64,000 bases of DNA from Yoonia sp. F2084L (lineage in GTDB: Bacteria > Pseudomonadota > Alphaproteobacteria > Rhodobacterales > Rhodobacteraceae), in NCBI RefSeq assembly GCF_023015625.1, contig NZ_JALKAH010000002.1, positions 1 through 64,000 of the forward strand, given 5' to 3'. This document shows, piece after piece, positions 44,206-53,502 of the stretch. The position numbers and the translations under genes are program-made. The first letter of the stretch is position 1. The number at the start of each line of letters is the position of its first letter. The notes beneath the pieces were generated by a model. That model made no database searches and was not told the origin of the DNA. It saw only the letters and a program-made list of their open reading frames with translations.

Positions 44206-45291
44206 ATGGGGCGCAGCTTTGATATTGCGGTGTTTGATGGCGATGGGATCGGGCCAGAGATCATGGCACCCACGGTCGCGATCCTACGCCAGCTTGCGGA
44301 TGCCTCGCCTGAGTATGCCCTGTCATTCACGCATCTTCCCGCAGGTGCAGCGCATTATGCAAGGACGGGCGAAAGCCTGCCTGCCGCTTCTTTGGATGCC
44401 GCAGGCAAGGCTGATGCCGTCCTGTTATCAGCGATGGGTCTGCCAGACGTGCGCTATGCCGATGGCACCGAAATTTCGCCGCAGATTGACCTGCGCAAGG
44501 CATTCAACCTTTTTGCTGGCGTCCGGCCTGTGCGCATTGGTCCGGGGCATCAGACGCCTTTGAAAATTCCCGAAGGGCGCGAGGTGGATTTTGTCCTGAT
44601 AAGGGAAAGCACTGAAGGGTTGTTCTATACGCAAGGCAAAGGTGAAGTGACCGAAAACGAAGCGCGCGAGACGATGCTGATTACCCGAGAGGTGAGCGAA
44701 AAACTGTTCCGCTTTGCGTTTTCGCTGGCGCAGGACCGTAAAGCGCAGGGGCAAGGAAAGGGCCGGGTCACTTGTGTGGACAAAGCCAACGTCTTCCGCG
44801 CCTTCGCCTTTTTTCGTGGTATCTTCGATGAAGAGGCCAAGGCCTTCCCTGATCTGGTCGCAGATCACGCCTATGTCGATGCGACTGCTCTTTGGATGGT
44901 GCAGAAGCCGTGGGATTTTGACGTTTTGGTGACCGAAAACATGTTCGGCGATATTCTATCTGATCTGGGTGCGGGCCTGATGGGCGGCCTTGGTGTGGCC
45001 CCTTCGGCGGATATCGGATTGGAGCAGGCCGTGTTTCAGCCTTGTCATGGATCGGCCCCGGATATCGCAGGGCAAGGCAAGGCCAACCCGATGGCGATGA
45101 TCCTGTCTGCCGCGATGATGTTGGAGTGGCTGGGGATGCGGCATGATGTGCTGGCCCTGACAGCGGATGGGCAGCGGCTGCGTCAGGCGGTTGAGCAGGT
45201 CATGCAGGATGGCATGTCTGTGACCGCGGATCTGGGTGGTCAGGCCACCACGGCGCAGACGGGGGGCGCAGTTATGGCGGCACTTGCATAA
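44206..45291 (+). CDS. Isocitrate/isopropylmalate dehydrogenase family protein
   Basis: 361 residues. The beta-decarboxylating fold is complete: FDGDGIGPEIMAPTVAIL at the start, LIRESTEGLFYTQ, a Lys in KANVF, the acidic metal site VTENMFGDILSDLGAGL and PCHGSAPDIAGQGKANP. The product could be 3-isopropylmalate, tartrate or a related 2-hydroxy acid oxidation product. It is not linked to leuCD, and an oxidoreductase and a GntR regulator follow, so a catabolic sugar-acid or hydroxy-acid role is more likely than leucine synthesis. Confidence 0.88.
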   Translation: MGRSFDIAVFDGDGIGPEIMAPTVAILRQLADASPEYALSFTHLPAGAAHYARTGESLPAASLDAAGKADAVLLSAMGLPDVRYADGTEISPQIDLRKAFNLFAGVRPVRIGPGHQTPLKIPEGREVDFVLIRESTEGLFYTQGKGEVTENEARETMLITREVSEKLFRFAFSLAQDRKAQGQGKGRVTCVDKANVFRAFAFFRGIFDEEAKAFPDLVADHAYVDATALWMVQKPWDFDVLVTENMFGDILSDLGAGLMGGLGVAPSADIGLEQAVFQPCHGSAPDIAGQGKANPMAMILSAAMMLEWLGMRHDVLALTADGQRLRQAVEQVMQDGMSVTADLGGQATTAQTGGAVMAALA

Positions 45292-46301
45292 TGGTTTTAC
45301 GCGTCGCTTGCATTGGGGCAGGGTACTTTGCCCAGTTCCACATCGGCAGTTGGCAGCGGATGCAGGGTGCAGCACTTGTGGGTGTTTGCGACCTTGATCG
45401 GTCCCGGGCCGAGGCGACGGATGCGCTCGCCTTTGACAACACGGAGCAGATGCTTGGCACTGTGAACGCTGATATCGTCGATATCATCTTGCCGCCAACG
45501 GGCCATGCGGCGGCAATCCGGGCGGCCATTGCGGCAAACCCGCGCGTGATCATCTGCCAAAAGCCGTTCTGCACCTCATATGATGAGGCCTGCGAGATGA
45601 CTGATTTGGCCGAGGCTGCGGGTATCCCGCTGATCATCCACGAAAACTTTCGCTTTCAACCGTGGTACAGGGCGGTCAAAGAACAGATCGTGTCGGGGCG
45701 CATTGGTGATCCCTTACAAGCGACGTTCCGACTGCGCCCCGGTGATGGGCAGGGGCCCGATGCCTATCTGGACCGCCAGCCCTATTTTCGTGAAATGCCA
45801 CGCTTGCTGATCCATGAAACAGGCGTGCATTATGTTGATGTGTTCCGGTTCCTGTTCGGTGATCCGCAACATGTCTACGCTGACTTGCGCAAGGTAAACC
45901 AGGTGATTGCGGGCGAAGACGCGGGTTACGTGGTCTTTGATCATCCCAATGGTGTGCGCGCGGTGCTGGATGGCAACCGCTGCCTGGATCACGCCGCTGA
46001 CAATAGCCGCCGCACGATGGGCGAGGGGTTGTTTGAGGGCACGAAAGGCACTTTGACCATTGCCGGTGATGGGGCGGTGCATTTCCGAGCCTTTGGTGAG
46101 GTCGCCGAGGCGTTGGTCTTGGCCTCTGATACGCATGATGGTTTCGGTGGCGATTGCACACATGCGCTGCAATCCCATGTGGTCGCGGGTCTGCTGGATG
46201 GCGCACCATTTGAAAACGCAGCACGCGATTACTTGCGGGTCATCGAAACAGAGCGTGCGATTTACCGCTCCGCTGCCCAACACAGCAAGCTGGAAATCTG
46301 A
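45291..46301 (+). CDS. Gfo/Idh/MocA family oxidoreductase
   Basis: 336 residues. The N-terminal NAD(P) Rossmann fold has GAGYFAQFHIGSW, and a catalytic Lys lies in QKPFCTSYDEAC in place of the usual EKP. The C-terminal alpha/beta domain has HETGVHYVDVFRFLFGDP. Members oxidise sugars, inositols or sugar acids. Its ATG overlaps the dehydrogenase stop by one base, so the two probably act in one route. Confidence 0.88.
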   Translation: MVLRVACIGAGYFAQFHIGSWQRMQGAALVGVCDLDRSRAEATDALAFDNTEQMLGTVNADIVDIILPPTGHAAAIRAAIAANPRVIICQKPFCTSYDEACEMTDLAEAAGIPLIIHENFRFQPWYRAVKEQIVSGRIGDPLQATFRLRPGDGQGPDAYLDRQPYFREMPRLLIHETGVHYVDVFRFLFGDPQHVYADLRKVNQVIAGEDAGYVVFDHPNGVRAVLDGNRCLDHAADNSRRTMGEGLFEGTKGTLTIAGDGAVHFRAFGEVAEALVLASDTHDGFGGDCTHALQSHVVAGLLDGAPFENAARDYLRVIETERAIYRSAAQHSKLEI

Positions 46302-46981
46302 TGGTCGCGTCCGGTCACCCCAAGCCCAAAAGCAACTCGGCTATCGCTGTCGAAAAGCTGCGGGAACTGATCTTTGCAGGGATACTGCCTGCGGGGTCCA
46401 ATCATCTGGAAAGTGAGCTTGCCTTGCGGTTAGGCATGTCTCGCACCCCGGTGCGTGAGGCCGCGCTGACGCTTGAGGCGCAGGGATTGGTACAGGTTCA
46501 GGCGCGCAGGGGCGTGCGCATCTTGCCTATTTCGATCCGTGATATGGAAGAGATTTACGACGTGCTAACAGCACTCGAAAGCATGGCGGCGGGGCAGGCG
46601 GCACGGCAAAACTATGCCGAGGAAGAACTGCAGGAATTGCAACAGACGATTGTTGACATGGAAGACGCGCTGGATCGCGAAGATCGCGAGGCTTGGGCTG
46701 CGGCAGATGATAGGTTTCACAAAGAACTGGTGCGTTTGGGCGGCAATGGCCGTGTTGCCACGATTGTCGCGCTGATGGCCGATCAGGTGCGCCGCGCGCG
46801 TGCCGTCACGCTCTATCTGCGCCCGCTTCCATTGAAGTCGAACGCAGACCATCGGGGCGTGCTGGAGGCTATTATCACTGGCGATGCTGAACGTGCTACA
46901 CGCATCCATAGCGCGCACCGCTCAGCATCAAAGAAGACGTTGATGCAGCTTTTGAAGCAAACCAAATTGCATATGCTCTGA
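46301..46981 (+). CDS. GntR-family (FCD) transcriptional regulator
   Basis: 226 residues. An N-terminal winged helix (ELALRLGMSRTPVREAALTL) is followed by an FCD domain with several helices and metal/ligand-binding His residues (DRFHKEL, HRGVLEAI). It overlaps the previous stop by one base. A local repressor, binding the ATACATTAATGTAT palindrome at 44156 and released by a pathway metabolite, is the natural inference. Confidence 0.9.
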   Translation: MVASGHPKPKSNSAIAVEKLRELIFAGILPAGSNHLESELALRLGMSRTPVREAALTLEAQGLVQVQARRGVRILPISIRDMEEIYDVLTALESMAAGQAARQNYAEEELQELQQTIVDMEDALDREDREAWAAADDRFHKELVRLGGNGRVATIVALMADQVRRARAVTLYLRPLPLKSNADHRGVLEAIITGDAERATRIHSAHRSASKKTLMQLLKQTKLHML

Positions 46982-47121
46982 TAGGCTATTCCCAGCTTAT
47001 CCGGTGAAAAAGTCGGGTGGCTGCGTCTGGTAACTGTGACACTTCGTCCCTATTTAGGGCCAAATGATTTGCGCCTGCCCGATGTGTTGGGGTTGGTATT
47101 TTGACGCCGAAGGATTGCTTC

Positions 47122-48267
47122 ATGTCACCTAATAATCAGCCCGACTTGGCTGGAAAATTGAAATTTGATGATGATAACGGCGCTGGGCGCTCAAAATGGA
47201 TTGCTGGTGTGCTGGCGCTGATCCTGTTTGGCTGGATGGGCAGCGGGTATATCCTGCCTTCGCAGGCAGCCGAGGATGACGTGGCTCAAGAGCCTGCGCC
47301 AAGGGCCGTTGTTGTGGCTGTTATGCCATCGCAAGCCGCAGATGTGCAGCTTGTGCTCAGCGCAGAAGGCCAGTCGGAACCTGATCGCGCTACAATGATC
47401 AAGGCCGAGGCTGGAGGGCAGGTTTCCTCTGTCTCAGTCGCGCGCGGCGATCTGGTGACAGCCGGGCAAGAGCTTGGGCGTTTGGATGCCGGAACGTTTG
47501 AAGCCCAGCTTTTGCAGGCTGAAACGCAGTTGGAACAGACCACACGTGACCTTAATAACGCGATTGCTTTGCAGGAACGGGGTGTTGCTACCGATGACCG
47601 GGTCAGTATGGCGCGTGCTGCAAACGCAGCCGCAGATGCTGCAACAACCGCCGCGCAAGAGCAGCTGGAAAACACCATTATCAGAGCGCCATTTGCCGGG
47701 CGCTTGAACGACCTGACCCTTGATGAGGGTGAGTATGTTGATGCAGGTGATATCGTGGCCGAAGTGCTTGATAATGATCCGATCACCGTTGTAATACAGG
47801 TCCCCCAACAGGCATTGTCCCGCATCCAGAACGGTCAAATGGCTGAGGTGCAGTTTATCACCGGCGAAGAGCGCACGGGTGTTGTCAGCTTTATCGGAGC
47901 AAACGCCGATCAGCAGACACGCACCTTCCGGGTTGAGGTCACGGTCGACAATCCCGACAGTGTGATGCCTGCCGGGCTAAGCGCGCGTATCGCACTGCCG
48001 ACCGGAAAGGCACGCGGCCACTTTATTTCGCCGGCTATACTGTCGCTGGACGTGAGCGGTGAACTTGGGATCAAAACGGTGGAAGCGGATAACACGGTTT
48101 CATTCATTCCGGTTTCCATCGTGCGTGCCCAAACCGATGGTGTCTGGATCACGGGTTTGCCGGACGATGCCGACATCATCACTGTTGGCCAAGGCTTTGT
48201 GAATGCGGGTGATGTGGTTGATCCGCGACCGATGGGTGCTGATCAGACAGCGGATATCTCACAATGA
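47122..48267 (+). CDS. RND efflux periplasmic adaptor (membrane fusion protein)
   Basis: 381 residues from the ATG at 47122, which has a GAAGGA site 7 bases upstream; a TTG seven codons before is the alternative. There is an N-terminal membrane helix (IAGVLALILFGWMGSGYI). The lipoyl/barrel parts follow, with GGQVSSVSVARGDLVTAGQE and APFAGRLNDLTLDEGEYV, joined by an alpha-hairpin of about 60 residues. It bridges the inner-membrane pump to an outer-membrane channel. Its stop overlaps the pump start by 4 bases. No TolC-type gene is adjacent. Confidence 0.92.
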   Translation: MSPNNQPDLAGKLKFDDDNGAGRSKWIAGVLALILFGWMGSGYILPSQAAEDDVAQEPAPRAVVVAVMPSQAADVQLVLSAEGQSEPDRATMIKAEAGGQVSSVSVARGDLVTAGQELGRLDAGTFEAQLLQAETQLEQTTRDLNNAIALQERGVATDDRVSMARAANAAADAATTAAQEQLENTIIRAPFAGRLNDLTLDEGEYVDAGDIVAEVLDNDPITVVIQVPQQALSRIQNGQMAEVQFITGEERTGVVSFIGANADQQTRTFRVEVTVDNPDSVMPAGLSARIALPTGKARGHFISPAILSLDVSGELGIKTVEADNTVSFIPVSIVRAQTDGVWITGLPDDADIITVGQGFVNAGDVVDPRPMGADQTADISQ

Positions 48268-51200
48268 ACTGGCTGATCGACGCCGCCTTCAACCGCAGCA
48301 AGGTTGTGCAGCTATTGCTGGTCTTTCTGCTGGCGGTCGGGACGCTGTCCTACATTTCGATCCCGAAAGAGAGCAACCCGGAGATCCCGATCCCAGTGGT
48401 GTATGTCTCGGCTTCCGTCGATGGGATTTCACCGGAAGATTCCGAGGATGTCCTGCTTGGCCCGATGGAGACGGAGTTTGCGTCGCTCACCGGGCTGAAA
48501 TCCATGACCGCCACGGCCAGCGAAGGGCGCGGCAGTGTGCAGCTTGATTTCGAACCGGGCTTTGACGCGGATGAAGCGTTGGATAAGGTCCGCGAAGGTG
48601 CGGACAAGGTTGAGAACGATCTGCCGTCGGATGCCACGGTCGTCGTGACTGAAATCAACACAGCCCTTTTCCCCATCCTGACCGTCATTCTGTCCGGGCC
48701 TGTGCCAGAGCGGACGCTGAACAACCTTGCAGAGAACCTGCAAGACGACATCGAGGCCCTTAGCGGTGTGCTTGAGGTTGATGTCGGCGGTAAGCGCACC
48801 GAGTTGATGGAAGTGCTGATCGACCCGACCGTGTTTGAGACTTACAACATTACGTTTGATGAATTGATCAGTTCAATTACGAACAACAATCAGTTGATCG
48901 CGGCAGGTGCGATTGAAAGTGAGGCTGGGCGTTTGGTGCTTAAGGTGCCGGGCCTGATCGAAAACCTAGCTGATGTTATGGAACTTCCCATTCTGGTGCG
49001 CGGGCAGACGGTTGTGACCTTCGCCGATGTGGCCACCATCCGCCGCACATTTGAGGACCCGACCGGGTTTGCCCGCATTGACGGGCAGCCTGCGCTGGCG
49101 CTTGAAATCAAGAAACGCGTGGGTGCCAATATCATCGAAACCGTGGCCGAAGTCCGGCAGGTGATTGAGGCGACCCAAGACGAATGGCCCGAAAACGTGC
49201 AGGTTCGCTATACGCTGGATGAAAGCGAAACCGTCAAGACGATGCTTTCTGACTTAGAGGCCAATGTCATCGCCGCGATCATTCTGGTGATGATTGTCGT
49301 GGTCTATGCGCTGGGCCTACGGTCGTCGCTGCTGGTGGGTTTGGCTATTCCGGGGGCGTTTCTGACCGGCGTTGCGGGCCTCTATTTCATGGGCTTCACG
49401 ATGAATATCGTGGTGCTGTTTTCCTTGATCCTTGTGGTTGGGATGCTGGTGGACGGTGCGATTGTGACGGTCGAACTGGCGGATCGGTATCTGCACGAAG
49501 GCCAGTCCCCGAAAGAGGCCTATGCCCGTGCGGCCAAACGCATGGCTTGGCCAATTATTGCTTCCACGGCGACGACGCTTTGCGTGTTCTTCCCGCTGCT
49601 TTTCTGGTCGGGGGTCGTGGGTGAATTCATGAAGTTCTTGCCGATCACGGTAATCTTCACGCTTGCCGCATCGCTGTTTATGGCGCTGGTGTTTATCCCT
49701 GTCATGGGCGGCCTGATTGGCAAGCGGCAGGCGCAATCGGCCAAATCCAAAGCCCAGCTTTATGCTGCTGAGCACGGTGACCCACGCACAATGACCGGTT
49801 TCATGGGCGGCTATGTCCGCGTGCTGCAATGGTCGATCCTGCGTCCGTGGACCACGCTGAGCTTTGCGATGATGGCGCTGATTGCGTCCTTCGTGGCCTA
49901 TGGCAGCTTTGGCAACGGATTGACGTTTTTCCCCGATGTTGAACCGGAGTATGCGCAGGTTGAAGTGCGCGCAAAGGATAACTTTTCGGTCTATGAACAA
50001 GACAGGTTGGTCCGGCAGGTCGAAGCGCGGTTGGCTGCTTATGACGAGATCGCCAGCGTCTATGCCCGGTCCGGCGGCGGCAATGATGGTGGCGACCGGA
50101 TTGGAGCCATTCAACTGGAATTGGCAGAATGGGATACGCGGCGCCCCGTTGCCCTGATCGCCGAAGATATTCGGGCCGAGATGGCCGAGATACCCGGTAT
50201 TGATGTGCAGGTGCAGACGGATTCAGGCGGACCCGGTGGTGGCAAGCCCATCAATTTAGAAGTCGTCGGCAACAATCCCGCTGACCAAGAGGCTGCGGTT
50301 GATAAGATCATCGCTGAAATGGACCGGATGGGCGGTTTCATTGATGTGGTCGACACAAGGCCCAGCCCCGGCGTCGAATGGCAAATCTCTGTTGATCGGT
50401 CCGAGGCCGCGCGCAGTGGGGCCAATGTCGCTTTGCTGGGGCAGGCCGTGCAATTGTTGACCCGCGGGATCACCGTGGCAGATTACCGGCCCGAGGACAG
50501 CGATGGCGAGGTTGATATCGTTGTGCGCTTCCCGGCCGGGGATCGCACGCTTGCCGAACTTGAAGCATTGCGCGTTCCAACGAGTGCGGGCCTTGTGCCG
50601 ATTTCGAACTTCGTGTCCTTCAATCCCGCCCCCCGCAGTGGTGTGATCACCCGTATCGACCAAGAGCGTGTGGTCACGATCTCGGCTGATGTCGCATCGG
50701 GCGTCTTGGCCAATGATCAGACCGTCGCGCTGCAAAACGCGATCACCACGCTTGATCTGCCAGCAAGCGTGCATGTTGAGTTTGGCGGCGAGGCCGAAGA
50801 TCAGGAAGAGTCGATGACATTCCTGATCGGCGCTTTCTTTTCGGCGATTGGTCTGATGTTCGTGATCCTGCTGACGCAGTTCAACAGCTTTTGGCAGGCC
50901 TTTATCGTGATGTCCGCAATTGTGTTCTCTATCGCGGGGGTCTTGATCGGTTTGATGGTCACTGGGCGCCCCTTTGGTGTGGTCATGGGCGGGATCGGTG
51001 TGATCGCCTTGGCCGGGATCGTGGTGAACAATAACATTGTTCTGATCGACACCTTCAATCAGTTGAAAGCGCAAGGGTTTTCATCGCTTGAGGCGGCGTT
51101 GCGTACCGGTGCGCAGCGCTTGCGTCCTGTGGTGCTGACGTCGGTGACGACCGCGCTTGGCCTGATGCCGATGGTGATCGGTTTGAACATCAACTTCTTC

Positions 51201-51389
51201 ACCCGCGAAATCGTCTATGGCGCGCCCTCTACCCAATGGTGGACAGAGCTGTCCAGCGCAATTGCAGGTGGTTTAGTTTTTGCAACGGTGCTGACGTTGT
51301 TGGTGACACCGGCAATGCTGATGCTGAGCGAGCGGCGCGCGAAACGGTTTGAGCCGTCGGGCGCTGGTGGTGCCGTGCCGGCAGAGTAG
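48264..51389 (+). CDS. RND efflux transporter permease (HAE1-type)
   Basis: 1041 residues with 12 predicted membrane helices and two large periplasmic loops. Transmembrane helix 4 has GMLVDGAIVTVE, where AcrB has an Asp-Asp proton relay; here the second Asp is Gly. Helix 10 has GIVVNNNIVLID, so the relay Lys of AcrB is replaced by Asn. These changes are common in a distinct RND clade and probably do not mean loss of function. It exports drugs, detergents or other hydrophobic compounds; the substrate is unknown. Confidence 0.93.
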   Translation: MNWLIDAAFNRSKVVQLLLVFLLAVGTLSYISIPKESNPEIPIPVVYVSASVDGISPEDSEDVLLGPMETEFASLTGLKSMTATASEGRGSVQLDFEPGFDADEALDKVREGADKVENDLPSDATVVVTEINTALFPILTVILSGPVPERTLNNLAENLQDDIEALSGVLEVDVGGKRTELMEVLIDPTVFETYNITFDELISSITNNNQLIAAGAIESEAGRLVLKVPGLIENLADVMELPILVRGQTVVTFADVATIRRTFEDPTGFARIDGQPALALEIKKRVGANIIETVAEVRQVIEATQDEWPENVQVRYTLDESETVKTMLSDLEANVIAAIILVMIVVVYALGLRSSLLVGLAIPGAFLTGVAGLYFMGFTMNIVVLFSLILVVGMLVDGAIVTVELADRYLHEGQSPKEAYARAAKRMAWPIIASTATTLCVFFPLLFWSGVVGEFMKFLPITVIFTLAASLFMALVFIPVMGGLIGKRQAQSAKSKAQLYAAEHGDPRTMTGFMGGYVRVLQWSILRPWTTLSFAMMALIASFVAYGSFGNGLTFFPDVEPEYAQVEVRAKDNFSVYEQDRLVRQVEARLAAYDEIASVYARSGGGNDGGDRIGAIQLELAEWDTRRPVALIAEDIRAEMAEIPGIDVQVQTDSGGPGGGKPINLEVVGNNPADQEAAVDKIIAEMDRMGGFIDVVDTRPSPGVEWQISVDRSEAARSGANVALLGQAVQLLTRGITVADYRPEDSDGEVDIVVRFPAGDRTLAELEALRVPTSAGLVPISNFVSFNPAPRSGVITRIDQERVVTISADVASGVLANDQTVALQNAITTLDLPASVHVEFGGEAEDQEESMTFLIGAFFSAIGLMFVILLTQFNSFWQAFIVMSAIVFSIAGVLIGLMVTGRPFGVVMGGIGVIALAGIVVNNNIVLIDTFNQLKAQGFSSLEAALRTGAQRLRPVVLTSVTTALGLMPMVIGLNINFFTREIVYGAPSTQWWTELSSAIAGGLVFATVLTLLVTPAMLMLSERRAKRFEPSGAGGAVPAE

Positions 51390-51670
51390 GGTGGCTGGCT
51401 TGCAACGTCGTGCGTTACGGTGCGGTGACGGCTATGCGGGACAAAGCGGACTTGTGCTGATGCAGCTATTGCTAACGCAGCATGCCTTTGCAGGTGCGGC
51501 ATCTCTATCGTCTCGACTCCGCGTATGTCATTAAAGCGGCCATTCGATGCAGAAATGCCAGCGCTGTCACCGCGATAGCTAATCGGTTTGCGATAGTGCA
51601 ACGGCCGACACGTATTTGTCTCGAAGTTGGCGGACTGCAAATGCACACCGCCAACTCGGATCAAATATAT
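51390..51670. other. Non-coding gap between the RND pump and an MDR gene
   Basis: About 280 bases with no supported gene. It includes two short similar segments around 51436-51448 (AAAGCGGACTTGT) and 51532-51545 (TAAAGCGGCCATTC), which look like degenerate intergenic repeats. No terminator is obvious. Confidence 0.4.
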
Positions 51671-52672
51671 CTAGGCGATATTCGAAACCGCTTGTTGCTC
51701 GCTGAAGCTTACAACCACATTGCCCTTCTTACGCCCCGTATCGACATGAACATGAGCGGCTTTCATATCTTCAAACGCGTAGCTTCGGTCTATGACGGGC
51801 TGAAGAACACCTTGCGCGGCGAGTTTTACGACTGCCTCCATAATATCCCGGTGCTCAGACGCGACGCCACCCACCATTTTTTTGCCCGCAAGACGCGCCT
51901 TGAGGCCGCCAACAAACATGTCCGATGTGATACCCGCGATCAGGACCATTTTTCCTCCGTCTCGGATCGCGTGCTTGGCTTGCGCCCAAGGCAGCGTTCC
52001 GACGGTGTCAACGACCATGTCATATTGGACGCCTGTCTCAACAACGTCTTGCTTGCGATAGTCAAGCACGTGATTTGCACCCAAACCACGAACCATCTCT
52101 GCGTTTCCACCGCTACAGACTCCTGTGACATGCGCACCGAGATGTTTGGCGATTTGGACACAGGCCGATCCGACAGATCCAGACGCCCCGTTGATCAGAA
52201 CCGTCTCACCCTGTTGCAGTTTGGCCTTATTGACCAAAAAGTCGTAGGCCGTTGTTGCACCGAATGGGATCGCTGCCGCGTGTTCAAAGCTGATGTTGTC
52301 CGGCTTTGGGGTCAACTTTCCATCCTCAGGCATCGTGATGAACTCTGCATGTGCGCCAAATGCAGCGCCGGGAAATCCAATCACGGCGTCACCGGTTTGA
52401 TAGCTGGTGACCTCTGAGCCGATCGCTTCGATCACACCGGAAAATTCAGTGCCAAGGATCGGCTTGCGCGGGCCGGTGATACCGAACACCAGCCGCCCCA
52501 TCAGGCCAAGGCCCTTTGGCATGGTCAGGCTGCGGGCCCGCCAGTCGCCTGCGCTGACGGTGGTAGCGTAAATGCGGATCAAGACCTCATTTGGTTTGGG
52601 CGTTGGCTGGGGAAGTGTGACCTGTTCGATCACGTCAGATGAACCGTATTGCGTGTATGAATAAGCAAGCAT
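51671..52672 (-). CDS. MDR-family NAD(P)-dependent quinone/alcohol oxidoreductase
   Basis: 333 residues. The medium-chain fold has the early KPNEVLIRIYATTVSAGDWR, the NADP-binding loop NGASGSVGSACVQIAKHLGA and a C-terminal catalytic-domain closure. It lacks the Cys/His set of catalytic zinc in classical alcohol dehydrogenases, so it resembles QorA/zeta-crystallin-like reductases. It is in an operon with the DUF4386 gene and is divergent from a LysR regulator, its likely controller. Confidence 0.9.
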   Translation of the reverse strand: MLAYSYTQYGSSDVIEQVTLPQPTPKPNEVLIRIYATTVSAGDWRARSLTMPKGLGLMGRLVFGITGPRKPILGTEFSGVIEAIGSEVTSYQTGDAVIGFPGAAFGAHAEFITMPEDGKLTPKPDNISFEHAAAIPFGATTAYDFLVNKAKLQQGETVLINGASGSVGSACVQIAKHLGAHVTGVCSGGNAEMVRGLGANHVLDYRKQDVVETGVQYDMVVDTVGTLPWAQAKHAIRDGGKMVLIAGITSDMFVGGLKARLAGKKMVGGVASEHRDIMEAVVKLAAQGVLQPVIDRSYAFEDMKAAHVHVDTGRKKGNVVVSFSEQQAVSNIA

Positions 52673-52684
52673 TGAACGTCTCCT

Positions 52685-53401
52685 CTATGCGGTTGCAGGT
52701 GTGAATTGGGGGGAAATGCGGCCACCGCGGATCAGCAGCCAAAGGCCGAAGCTGATTTCGGAAACTGTCACAATGACCAGCAGCGCGATGTAGGTGTAGT
52801 CGAGTGCTGCGACATCCGTGAATGTCAGTTCAACGATACCTTGCAGCAGATAGCCAAATGCGCCGATGAACAGGCCCCGACCCAACAAACGCGGGACGAT
52901 TCCAGATTTCAGGATCAGCCAGCCAAGCGCCGACAGATGCATCCCAAAGAACAGCTGCCAGACAAAGACGCCCGTCGAATGTGCATCAAAGAACATTTGA
53001 ACAAGGGCATGGAGTTGCGCTGTGTCCCAGCCGGTGTCACGGGTCAGTAAGATGTAGGGCATCACCCAAAGCAGGATGTTAATCCCCATCACGGTTATCA
53101 TGCCCGCACGAGATATCAGCGCGACCATCGACATCTTTGGACCTACATTCTGGAACATCTGATAAAGGATCGCGGTGATCGCCAATTCAAACAGGATCAC
53201 CAAGCTGTCGGCGACGATGCCAAGCTTGAACAGCCCCTGATTGGCCAGCAAGTTGGCGCTTGAAGTAGCGGCATCTGCGGCAACGATCTGCATTGGGACA
53301 TAGCCGATGCTGAAGCCGCCGCAGACGGCGATTGCGAGATAGAGCGCGCCAGCGGTGCGCGCGGCGCCCGGATCCCAGTTTGTATGTGGACCAGTCGTCA
53401 T
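52685..53401 (-). CDS. DUF4386 multi-pass membrane protein
   Basis: 238 residues from the ATG at 53401. About six helices; the DUF4386 marker GAARTAGALYLAIAVCGG comes near the start, then IVADSLVILFELAITAILY and a C-terminal cluster of hydrophobic segments. No known function. It is 12 bases before the oxidoreductase gene in one transcript. The start was chosen because codons upstream run into the divergent LysR promoter and are not family-like. Confidence 0.82.
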   Translation of the reverse strand: MTTGPHTNWDPGAARTAGALYLAIAVCGGFSIGYVPMQIVAADAATSSANLLANQGLFKLGIVADSLVILFELAITAILYQMFQNVGPKMSMVALISRAGMITVMGINILLWVMPYILLTRDTGWDTAQLHALVQMFFDAHSTGVFVWQLFFGMHLSALGWLILKSGIVPRLLGRGLFIGAFGYLLQGIVELTFTDVAALDYTYIALLVIVTVSEISFGLWLLIRGGRISPQFTPATA

Positions 53402-53502
53402 CCTCTTTCCTTTCTTGTTTCCAGTTGATGTTGCGAAGGGTCTACGCTTCAAACCCACCCATGCGAATTGACCAAAATTCCATTTTTGATATGCATATGC
53501 GT

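Noticed and set aside
49317-50114. 265-codon minus-strand frame inside the RND pump
   Set aside because: An antisense shadow of a gene with clear RND motifs; its composition is His/Arg-rich and not protein-like.
51482-52417. 311-codon plus-strand frame
   Set aside because: It is mostly antisense to the MDR oxidoreductase and has no domain match.
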